The notes under the pieces: model-generated | Databases searched by the model: none | What the model saw: the letters and a program-made list of their open reading frames with translations, nothing else | Told to the model about the DNA's origin: nothing | Origin: ZLKRG46 sp032117915 | GTDB taxonomy: Bacteria; Bacteroidota; Ignavibacteria; Kapaibacteriales; Kapaibacteriaceae | Assembly (NCBI GenBank): GCA_032117915.1 | Contig: JAULYI010000089.1 | Span: forward strand, 1 to 13,239 | Direction: 5' to 3' | Length of the DNA stretch: 13,239 nucleotides | Made by a program: the position numbers and the translations under genes | Part shown: positions 1 to 6,599 of the stretch, one piece after another | How the letters are laid out: the number at the start of each line of letters is the position of its first letter | Position numbering within the stretch: the stretch's first letter is position 1

Positions 1-13
1 CGGACGACACACT

Positions 14-1345
14 ATGACCAGAATACGATCTGTACTGATGACGGCGATCGCGGTGATCCTTGCCGCGACGGTTGTGCGTGCTCAGTACAAACCGATCCAA
101 TTCAAAGAGTATGACCTGCCGAACGGCCTTCACATCATCCTGCACGAAGATCATTCAGCACCGGTCGTTGCCACCGTACTCCACTATAAAGTAGGGTCGC
201 GCGACGAGGACCCGCGTCGGACCGGCTTTGCGCACTTTTTCGAGCATCTCATGTTCGAGGCCACCGACAATATCACGCGGGCCACGATTGATAAGATGAT
301 CAATGGGGCAGGGGGGCAGCTTAATGCATTTACCAGCACAGACCAGACGGTGTATCACTTCGTTGTGCCGTCGAATCAGGTGCGACTTGCCTTGTGGATC
401 GAAGCGCAGCGAATGCGAAAGCTTCATGTTGACGCCATTGGCGTCGAAACGCAGCGTGGTGTGGTCAAGGAAGAGCGTCGCAATCGCTATGAGAACGCTC
501 CGTATGGCAGCCGCTTAGAAAAGACCATGAAGAACATGTTTGCCGGAACGCCGTACGAATGGACGCCGATCGGCTCGGCACAACACATTGACAGTGCAGC
601 CATTCCTGAATTCAAGGCATTTTACGACACGTTCTATCAGCCGAACAATGCGGTACTGGTGGTAAGCGGCGACTTCGACGAGAAGGTCATTCGCGAGACC
701 ATCGATGCATACTTTGGAGGATATCAGCGGGCCTCCGACCCGCCGCGTCCGGTCTTTACCGGCATGCAGCCAATTGCACAGGAAGTTCGCGAAACGATCA
801 ACGACACCAAGGCGCAGCTTCCGCTGATCCAGATCGCTTATCGCGGTGTAGGTATGCTTGACGAGGATGCAGCAGCGGCGACGCTTCTCACGCGGATCCT
901 CTCCTCGGGTGAGAGTTCACGTCTGCAGAAAGCGCTTGTAGACAGTGAGCAGGTCGCCGTGCAGGCTGCCAGTTTTCTGATGGCTAACGAGTATGGCGGA
1001 ACCATGTTCGTGCTTGGTGTGGCCTCGCCCGGCAAGGGTGTCGACGCTATCGAGGCATCGATCAATCGTGAGCTACGTCGCGTTATCGATGAAGGTGTGA
1101 GTGCATCAGAGCTGACGAAGGCCAAGAACATCTTTGAGGCGCAGTTCATCAATGGTCGGATGGGAGTCTACGAAAAGGCCTTGGGACTGGCCGGTGCATA
1201 CCGCTTCTACGGTGACACGAAGGCTATCAACGGAGAGCTTGACAAGTATCTCAAGGTAACGGCTGATGACATCAAGCGTGTTGCCAAGAAGATCTTTGAT
1301 ACCAACGGACGCGTCGTTCTCACCTATCTGCCCTCGAAAGGATAA
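14..1345 (+). CDS. M16 family zinc metallopeptidase, catalytic subunit (exported)
   Basis: A 443-residue exported peptidase of the M16B (processing-peptidase-like) type, expected in the periplasm. Residues 1-23 form a signal peptide (basic start, hydrophobic core, VRA before Q24). The inverted zinc motif HFFEH spans 74-78 (ligands H74 and H78, catalytic E77). The third ligand is probably E154 in VVKEERR, 76 residues after H78, the usual family distance. The segment near 201-220 (AFYDTFYQPNNAVLVVSGDF) is typical of the end of the first M16 half. The second half keeps R302 of the SSRL motif, but position 315, where active single-chain members have Tyr, is Val. The next gene supplies the missing pair, so the two probably work as a heteromer. 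No clear Shine-Dalgarno sequence lies in the 13 bases before the ATG; M9 is a possible alternative start but would shorten the signal peptide. Family assignment is firm; the substrate is unknown. Confidence 0.93.
   Translation: MTRIRSVLMTAIAVILAATVVRAQYKPIQFKEYDLPNGLHIILHEDHSAPVVATVLHYKVGSRDEDPRRTGFAHFFEHLMFEATDNITRATIDKMINGAGGQLNAFTSTDQTVYHFVVPSNQVRLALWIEAQRMRKLHVDAIGVETQRGVVKEERRNRYENAPYGSRLEKTMKNMFAGTPYEWTPIGSAQHIDSAAIPEFKAFYDTFYQPNNAVLVVSGDFDEKVIRETIDAYFGGYQRASDPPRPVFTGMQPIAQEVRETINDTKAQLPLIQIAYRGVGMLDEDAAAATLLTRILSSGESSRLQKALVDSEQVAVQAASFLMANEYGGTMFVLGVASPGKGVDAIEASINRELRRVIDEGVSASELTKAKNIFEAQFINGRMGVYEKALGLAGAYRFYGDTKAINGELDKYLKVTADDIKRVAKKIFDTNGRVVLTYLPSKG
1339..1342 (+). promoter_or_regulatory. 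Ribosome binding site of the second M16 gene, inside the end of the first
   Basis: AGGA lies 6 bases before the ATG at 1349 and overlaps the last codons and stop of the preceding gene. With only 3 bases between stop and start, translation of the two M16 genes is probably coupled, which suits subunits made in equal amounts. Confidence 0.6.
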
Positions 1346-1348
1346 CCC

Positions 1349-3574
1349 ATGCCCCTTCCCATCCAATCCCTGTTCCGAGTATTGGTTGTTGTCGTGGCAT
1401 GCATGGGCATGACCCTGTCTGCTTCGGCTCAAAACACCAAGTCGCCGACGAAGAAGACGACCACGAAAAAGACATCAACCAAGGCCTCGAAATCGAAGAA
1501 GTCGGATGCATCAGCGACCGGTACAACGGCACCTGCTGAGGTCCCTCCTGCGGCGCAGGAAGTCCTTGACCTTGGGAAGATGCCTTCGCCGCTGGAAGCA
1601 ACAACCTTCAGTTTCCCGGCTTTCGAAGAATTCACGGCTGACAACGGATTGCACGTCTTTGTCATCGAGAATCACGAGCAGCCAACCGTCAACATCAACC
1701 TGATCATGCGCGGAGGCGAGTCCCACGACGCGAAGGGCAAGGAAGGCGCGGTATCCATGGCGCTGGACATGCTTTCCAAGGGAACCGCTACAAGGACTGC
1801 GCAGCAGATCGCAGAGACGCTTGACGGGCTTGGAGCTTCCGTTGGCGGCAGTGTTGGTGCAGAGGCAGTCACGGTCACGGCCTCTTCGCTCAAAAAGCAT
1901 GTTGATGTTGTCATGTCGGTTATGGCGGACCAGCTGCTAAATCCCAGTTTCCCGGCCGATGAGCTTGAGAAGTTGCGTAAGCAGTATCTCGCCAACGTTG
2001 CAAGTCAACGTTCCGAGGCTGATGAACTCGCTCAGGCACTAGCTCGTAAAGTCATTTACGGTCTCGACCATCCCATGGCTCGACGTCAGTCCGAAACCTC
2101 GGTTACGAGCATCACCGTCGACGACGTCAAGCGTGCTTACGCTTCGCTCTTCATGCCCAACAATGCCTCGATCGCCTTTGTCGGAGATGTCACCGTCAGG
2201 GAAGTCAAGGAATGGCTCAAGAAGCATCTCTCGTCATGGAAGGGCGGACAGGCTCCGAAGCTGACGCTCCCCCCAATGACCGTTGCTCCGCAGGGCGTGT
2301 ACTACATTCCCCGGAAGGGATCGGTGCAGAGCGCCGTTATCATTACCTCGGCAGCGCCGCCGGTCACAGACCCCAAGTTTGACGCAGCATCCCTGCTGGC
2401 CTCGTACATTGGTGGAGGCTTCGGTTCACGTCTGTTTGCGACACTCCGTGAGACCTATTCATGGACCTACTCGCCCTTCGGTTTCGTAACGCGAGGCAAG
2501 AACGGTAACCGGTTCTCCGTTGGTGCAGAGGTTCGCACACCGGTCACCGACTCGGCGATCCACGTCATCGTTCGCGAGGTCGCCCAGATCATCAGCGAAG
2601 GACCGAACGAGGAAGACCTCATGAGGCAGGTTGCCAATACTGCAGGACAGTACAAGATCGCCTTTGAGAGTGCCGGCACTGTTGCATCGCTGCTCCAGAA
2701 CGCTTGGCAGCAGGAGCGTCCTCTAGACGACGTAAAGAACCAGATCGGTCGTATCGAGCTGGTCGGTGTCGGTGACGTTCAAGAGATGGCGGCCCGGTAC
2801 ATGGGGCTGTTTGACCTGCGGATTGTCGTGGTGGGCGACCCCTCTGTGCGCTCCAAGCTGGAGCAGTTTGGAACCATCAACGAGTTTACGCTCGATGTCG
2901 AACCCGCGTCGGCAGGGGAGTACGAACCGGTACCAATGACCGTCAGTGAATTGGTCAGCAAGTACGCAGAGGCAATGGGCGGCCGCGCGGCTCTTGAATC
3001 CGTTACATCCGACCTTATCGCCGGCTCCGTCGAGCTGACGGTTCAGGGCCAGCGCATGAGCGGCACCTTCGAGCAGCGCCAGCAGGGGAACACGAAGTAT
3101 TTCTCTATGATCGATCTAGCGATGATGAAGCAGGCAAGCTGGTTCGATGGCGCTACGGCATGGACGTCAATTGGTGGCGGTGCTCCAACCATCGCACCGG
3201 ATGATCAGCGTGAGCAGCTTCGTGCTGATGCCATCATCTTCCCGGTCCTCGGCTTTGGTAATGCGGAGCGGGCAGCGCAGATCAAGGGCAAGCGCAACGG
3301 TCTGGTTGTCGTAGATGTAACATCTGCCTCCGGTCGAGCCGAGCGCTACTTCTTTGATGCCGAAACGTGGCTGCTGTCGCGCGTCGAGTTCGAGGAGCAG
3401 ACGCCAAACGGTCCGCTGACGGTGGTGACGACCTATACTGACTACGCCATTGTTGGTTCCGTGAAGATGGCCAGCACGATCACCATGAGCAATCCCATTT
3501 ACTCGCTCACGGTCAAGGGCACGCATCAGATCAATCAGCCTTTCGATGATGCCGCATTCCGTCCGACAGAGTAA
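1349..3574 (+). CDS. M16 family protein lacking the zinc site, with C-terminal LolA/LolB-like domain
   Basis: A 741-residue exported protein, far longer than a single M16B subunit (about 400-470). Residues 1-28 are a signal peptide ending ASA before Q28. Residues 30-60 are a low-complexity Lys/Thr/Ser linker, then a Pro/Ala stretch. Residues about 85-515 are two M16 halves. Where active members have HxxEH this one has S136, L139 and D140, so it cannot bind zinc in the family manner. It keeps R361 (FGSRLF) and Y374 (WTY), 13 residues apart, matching the Arg/Tyr pair that positions substrate in M16 enzymes. Residues about 530-741 form a separate domain opening with a helix (VSELVSKYAEAMGG) and then many short strands ending AAFRPTE, which resembles LolA/LolB-like beta-sheet domains; this part is inferred. 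It is probably the non-catalytic partner of the upstream peptidase, with possible binding of a lipid or lipoprotein through the C-terminal domain. Confidence 0.88.
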   Translation: MPLPIQSLFRVLVVVVACMGMTLSASAQNTKSPTKKTTTKKTSTKASKSKKSDASATGTTAPAEVPPAAQEVLDLGKMPSPLEATTFSFPAFEEFTADNGLHVFVIENHEQPTVNINLIMRGGESHDAKGKEGAVSMALDMLSKGTATRTAQQIAETLDGLGASVGGSVGAEAVTVTASSLKKHVDVVMSVMADQLLNPSFPADELEKLRKQYLANVASQRSEADELAQALARKVIYGLDHPMARRQSETSVTSITVDDVKRAYASLFMPNNASIAFVGDVTVREVKEWLKKHLSSWKGGQAPKLTLPPMTVAPQGVYYIPRKGSVQSAVIITSAAPPVTDPKFDAASLLASYIGGGFGSRLFATLRETYSWTYSPFGFVTRGKNGNRFSVGAEVRTPVTDSAIHVIVREVAQIISEGPNEEDLMRQVANTAGQYKIAFESAGTVASLLQNAWQQERPLDDVKNQIGRIELVGVGDVQEMAARYMGLFDLRIVVVGDPSVRSKLEQFGTINEFTLDVEPASAGEYEPVPMTVSELVSKYAEAMGGRAALESVTSDLIAGSVELTVQGQRMSGTFEQRQQGNTKYFSMIDLAMMKQASWFDGATAWTSIGGGAPTIAPDDQREQLRADAIIFPVLGFGNAERAAQIKGKRNGLVVVDVTSASGRAERYFFDAETWLLSRVEFEEQTPNGPLTVVTTYTDYAIVGSVKMASTITMSNPIYSLTVKGTHQINQPFDDAAFRPTE

Positions 3575-3578
3575 CGGC

Positions 3579-3585
3579 AAAGGGG
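3579..3585 (+). promoter_or_regulatory. Ribosome binding site deciding the start of the Yip1-like gene
   Basis: AAAGGGG lies just upstream of the ATG at 3588. An in-frame ATG at 3546 lies inside the preceding gene with no ribosome binding site and would add a non-hydrophobic 14-residue extension. The spacing is short (AAGG core 4 bases from the ATG), so the site is acceptable rather than ideal. It is the reason for choosing 3588. Confidence 0.5.
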
Positions 3586-3587
3586 CA

Positions 3588-4280
3588 ATGCAATTCCTGG
3601 ATGTTTTTCGCGCCATGGTGCTCGCCGTGCGACTACCATGGCGTCTTGCTGAATACGCCGACCGGCGTGCGCTTACCTTCTTTGCCGTTGCTGTGCTCAG
3701 CGTGACGGCATGCAAGGTCTGTGCGGCATATCTCACGGCCGAAGATCCACAGCTTGTTGCAGAGTCCGCTCTGCTTGCGCCGTCATCCACTGAGCAGCCC
3801 CAGGTCGATCTTCAGCAGCCTAAGCGCCTATTCACTGCGGTGCTGGGTGGAGCGGTGTTTACGACGATCGTATCGACAGCGGTGCTTGCCGGCCTGATGA
3901 TGGTCATCGGCCGCTTCCTCACGGATCGGTTCTACCTGTTCCGTCACGCCATCATCGTGACATCCGGTGCTGCCTCAATAGCAATCATTCGGATTGTCCT
4001 GGAGACATCCCTGCAGCTCGTGACGCATTCGGCACGGTGGGGACCGCATCTGGGTCTCGTAATCGATCCCACAGGCACTCCGTATCTCTTTGCGGCCCTC
4101 CAGCGCGTCGATCTCCTCGGTCTATGGGAGTATCTGGTGGCCGCAGTCGGCCTTGTTGGTACGCAGGGCCTCCACCGTCGCTATGGCTACATCGTTGGCT
4201 TGGTAGCCTGGCTTGCCAGCGTTGTTCTACTCGGCGGTGCCACGGGCGTAGCCTCCCTCGTCTCCGGAATCGGCCGCTGA
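3588..4280 (+). CDS. Multi-pass inner-membrane protein, Yip1-domain-like
   Basis: A 230-residue membrane protein with about five predicted transmembrane helices at residues 28-48, 83-110, 119-138, 176-196 and 200-226. A polar loop (about 50-80, rich in Gln, Pro and Ser) separates helices 1 and 2. The amphipathic N-terminus (FLDVFRAMVLAVRLPWRLAEY), the segment before helix 4 (FAALQRVDLLGLWEYLV) and the paired C-terminal helices resemble bacterial Yip1-family proteins, whose role is poorly defined. No catalytic motif is visible. It follows the M16 pair after 13 bases and is probably co-transcribed, so it may assist that envelope system. It could instead be an unrelated membrane protein. Its first codons contain a strong potential hairpin at 3611-3643. 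The gene is real; the family call is moderate. Confidence 0.75.
   Translation: MQFLDVFRAMVLAVRLPWRLAEYADRRALTFFAVAVLSVTACKVCAAYLTAEDPQLVAESALLAPSSTEQPQVDLQQPKRLFTAVLGGAVFTTIVSTAVLAGLMMVIGRFLTDRFYLFRHAIIVTSGAASIAIIRIVLETSLQLVTHSARWGPHLGLVIDPTGTPYLFAALQRVDLLGLWEYLVAAVGLVGTQGLHRRYGYIVGLVAWLASVVLLGGATGVASLVSGIGR
3611..3643 (+). repeat. Perfect 9-bp inverted repeat in the first codons of the Yip1-like gene
   Basis: CGCCATGGT (3611-3619) and ACCATGGCG (3635-3643) are exact reverse complements separated by 15 bases. A G-U pair at 3610/3644 could extend the stem. It begins 23 bases after the start codon, where mRNA structure can affect early elongation. The arms encode ordinary residues (R8-A9-M10 region and W18-R19 region), so it may be chance. 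Confidence 0.6.
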
Positions 4281-4420
4281 ACACCGCTTCCCAGCCTCCC
4301 GCTGGTGTAACAACTTGCCAGGTCCAAGGGTCAAGAATGAAGGATTACCACCAACGACGTTGATCCTGACCTAGGGAGTACGACGTTCTGCGAACATGGC
4401 ATGCACGACCACCATGGAGC

Positions 4421-4450
4421 GTGGAAAGGACCGTGAAAACACCTTTCCAC
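4421..4450. promoter_or_regulatory. Perfect 9-bp inverted repeat, candidate operator
   Basis: GTGGAAAGG (4421-4429) and CCTTTCCAC (4442-4450) are exact reverse complements around a 12-base spacer. The half-sites lie 21 bp centre to centre, about two helical turns, which would put both on one face of the DNA for a dimeric regulator. The centre is about 53 bp upstream of the putative -7 element. It has no T-run, so it is unlikely to be a terminator. No particular regulator is recognised. Confidence 0.45.
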
Positions 4451-4488
4451 ATCCCGATCACCCTCGCATGTCAGGTCGCAAAAGTTGG

Positions 4489-4496
4489 TATATTTG
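4489..4496 (+). promoter_or_regulatory. Putative Bacteroidota-type -7 promoter element
   Basis: TATATTTG matches the TAnnTTTG consensus used by the primary sigma factor of Bacteroidota and relatives. Transcription would start near 4502, leaving a leader of about 18 bases before the ATG at 4520, consistent with that start. I found no good TTTG or TTG at the expected -33 position, so the call is weak. Nothing comparable appears in the short gaps before 6600 and 9796, which fits one promoter serving three genes. Confidence 0.35.
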
Positions 4497-4519
4497 GCCT
4501 CTTCATTCTTGGGGAACCT

Positions 4520-6559
4520 ATGCTGCGATTTGCTACGCCTTTCGCCTTCGCTCTGTGTACGCTCCTTGTTGGGCCCAGTGTAACAACTGCTCAACGTGCC
4601 CCTGTGCGTCCGGAAGCCATTCCGTCAACCGGAACCACCTGGCCCAAGCCAGGATTTGCCATTGCACCCTTGCCGATGCATCACATCGACGATGTCGTCC
4701 GTGATGTTCGCAGCGCTGCCAATGTAACACGTCTGCCGAAGGTCGTCGATGCCACAACGCAGGAAGCCGCTCCCGGCGTCCTCGTCGGCAAAACGTACTA
4801 CGACTTCCAGACGAACGGCGCCATGGCGAACCGTCTGTCGTTCTTTGAGGACGGCGGCGAGAAGTACGTACAGATGCTCTGGATGGTTTCAGAGGATCCC
4901 ACGCGTGAAGCTGCTACGGGCGCTCTCGGTGCCAATCCGGCCCGTGGCTCCTTTTACAGCTACATCGACGTCTCAAATCCTGCCGAACCGATCCTTGGCA
5001 TCGACAAGTGGAAGCGCATCGAGCCGGACCGTGCCGGCTGGCCAAGCATCGTCCAGTTCTCGGACGGATCCGTCGGTACACCCTCGCACGTTCCCGTGCG
5101 CTTCTGGCGTAACGGCTCCGTGGGTGACGAAGTCTTCGTTGGTGGCGTTGTGCCCTCGAGCGGTGACGAAAAGCTCTGGCCCCGTGCTGCCGTTGGTAAT
5201 GACGACGTCATTCACCTGATCTACAGCAGCCGATCGGCAGACAATACGATCTCCCAGGTCTACTACCGCCGTTCGACCGACTTCGGCGAGAACTGGGAAC
5301 CTGAGATTCAGTTTACCGGCACATCCGGCCTTGGCTCATCACAGACAAGTCCGCTGTATAACAGCCTTGGCGGCGATACCTATGCTGTGGCCGCCCGCGG
5401 CGATACCGTTGCGGTGCTCTACCTTGACAATCCCGTTCGTCAGCTTTGGCTTCGTCTCTCGACTGACAATGGTGCAACATGGCCCCTTGAGAACACGCGC
5501 GTGCTGTTCGGTCCGCAGTGGACGGAGATCGACTCCTCGAACTACACAACCGACGGTGTTGACAGTGTGCTGATCAAGACGGATACGGCCTTGACGCCGG
5601 GTAATGACATTGACGTCATCATCGACTCGAAGGGCACCGTCCACTACGCCTTCTCCGAGCATTACAGCTCGGTCGAATGGCGCCGTCAGGCCGATCAGAC
5701 CAATCGTAGCGGAACCATCTACACGGACATGGTCACCGACCAATCATTCGTTGGTGCCGGCATGTGGTATGGTAACACGGGCGACAACATGGTGTACAAG
5801 ATGGCACCTGTTGGCGGTACTGAGGGCTGGGATGGCGTTGGCAAGTTCGTCAACCGTCGATTCTACTCCGGTGGCAGCCGTTTCCCGCAGTTTGGTATCG
5901 ATGCGCAGGACAACCTGTACATGACCTACTCTTCGTGCAAGTCCGGTGATTTCGAACCCGTCGAGATCGACACGACGCCGACCTTCACCCAGGGTGAAAC
6001 AGACACGCTTAGCACCGTTGACGGCTTGTTCGGTCACATCTACATCACGCACAAGCTGGCCGGCTATCCCGCATGGTCCGCACCGGTCGATCTTACGCCG
6101 GAAGGACGCAACTGTCTGTTCCCGACGATGGCAGACAATGTGCTGGACGGTCAGATGTACATCGCCTACTCGCACAATGAGACACCGGGCGATCACGTGA
6201 CCAATACTGAGCTTCCGGAAGAATTCACGAGCATCAACTTCATGGTTGTGCCGACATCCCGCCTGAACGTCATCAATAGTGTTGACGACGATGGTGATGC
6301 TCTTGCGTCAGCCATCAGTGTCTCGCCCAATCCTGCCAATGAGAACGTAACGGTCCGCTTCGACGGCATCAACGCGTCGAACATTACCTTGTCGATCGTC
6401 TCCTCGCTCGGTCAGACCATGATGACGTCTACGTCACCAGCCGGTCAGATCGCTCATGGAGTCACCATTGCAACCCAGGATCTGCCCACGGGTACGTACC
6501 TGGTTGTTGTCGAAGCAGATGGTCAGCGCGCATCGCGCACGCTGAGCATCGTCCGTTAA
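4520..6559 (+). CDS. Exported Asp-box (BNR/sialidase-fold) protein with T9SS C-terminal sorting domain
   Basis: A 679-residue protein probably exported by Sec and then by the type IX system to the cell surface or medium. Residues 1-24 are a signal peptide (MLRFATPFAFALCTLL core, TTA before Q25). Residues about 85-580 look like a beta-propeller with two clear Asp-boxes (SxDxGxxW): S252-W259 and S314-W321. The segment near 91-105 (KTYYDFQTNGAMANRL) resembles the opening of exported Bacteroidota repeat proteins. The sialidase FRIP-type arginine motif was not found, so sugar cleavage is not supported. Residues about 597-679 form a T9SS type A sorting domain: VSPNPANENVTV, SSLGQ, then LPTGTYLVVVEADGQ and a short basic end. 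A GTG at 4421 would extend the frame by 33 residues but would bury the signal peptide, so the ATG at 4520 is chosen; GGGGAA at 4511-4516 is a weak ribosome site. First gene of a likely three-gene operon. Confidence 0.88.
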   Translation: MLRFATPFAFALCTLLVGPSVTTAQRAPVRPEAIPSTGTTWPKPGFAIAPLPMHHIDDVVRDVRSAANVTRLPKVVDATTQEAAPGVLVGKTYYDFQTNGAMANRLSFFEDGGEKYVQMLWMVSEDPTREAATGALGANPARGSFYSYIDVSNPAEPILGIDKWKRIEPDRAGWPSIVQFSDGSVGTPSHVPVRFWRNGSVGDEVFVGGVVPSSGDEKLWPRAAVGNDDVIHLIYSSRSADNTISQVYYRRSTDFGENWEPEIQFTGTSGLGSSQTSPLYNSLGGDTYAVAARGDTVAVLYLDNPVRQLWLRLSTDNGATWPLENTRVLFGPQWTEIDSSNYTTDGVDSVLIKTDTALTPGNDIDVIIDSKGTVHYAFSEHYSSVEWRRQADQTNRSGTIYTDMVTDQSFVGAGMWYGNTGDNMVYKMAPVGGTEGWDGVGKFVNRRFYSGGSRFPQFGIDAQDNLYMTYSSCKSGDFEPVEIDTTPTFTQGETDTLSTVDGLFGHIYITHKLAGYPAWSAPVDLTPEGRNCLFPTMADNVLDGQMYIAYSHNETPGDHVTNTELPEEFTSINFMVVPTSRLNVINSVDDDGDALASAISVSPNPANENVTVRFDGINASNITLSIVSSLGQTMMTSTSPAGQIAHGVTIATQDLPTGTYLVVVEADGQRASRTLSIVR

Positions 6560-6585
6560 TCCATCGTCCACTACGCCGAAACCAC

Positions 6586-6591
6586 AAGGAG
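6586..6591 (+). promoter_or_regulatory. Ribosome binding site of the TonB-dependent receptor gene
   Basis: AAGGAG with 8 bases to the ATG at 6600. This is the best Shine-Dalgarno match in the window and fixes the start of the receptor. Confidence 0.75.
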
Positions 6592-6599
6592 TCACATCC

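Larger units (their letters stand above)
4281..4519. other. Intergenic region between the two gene groups
   Basis: This is the only substantial gap (239 bases) in the window. A short hairpin (CCAGC 4291-4295 with GCTGG 4301-4305) follows the stop of the membrane-protein gene but has no T-run, so it is a poor intrinsic terminator. Further on are an 11-base palindrome (4352-4362), a GTTC-TGC-GAAC dyad (4385-4395), a repeated ACGACGTT (4354-4361 and 4380-4387), a long inverted repeat (4421-4450) and a possible -7 element (4489-4496). No small gene is convincing here. The region probably holds the promoter and operators of the downstream operon. Confidence 0.6.

Noticed and set aside
3546..3587. 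ATG at 3546 as start of the Yip1-like protein
   Set aside because: It lies inside the preceding gene without a ribosome site; the ATG at 3588 follows AAAGGGG.
3167..3790. Minus-strand open frame (207 codons) spanning the M16/Yip1-like junction
   Set aside because: It overlaps two well-supported plus-strand genes, and its Arg/Ser/Thr-rich translation looks like an antisense shadow.
4291..4305. Hairpin CCAGC-CTCCC-GCTGG after the membrane-protein gene as an intrinsic terminator
   Set aside because: The stem is only 5 bp and no T-run follows, so it does not meet the usual pattern.
4421..4519. Upstream GTG start that would extend the Asp-box protein by 33 residues
   Set aside because: It has no properly spaced ribosome site, coincides with the inverted repeat, lies before the putative promoter element, and would put the signal peptide in the interior of the protein.
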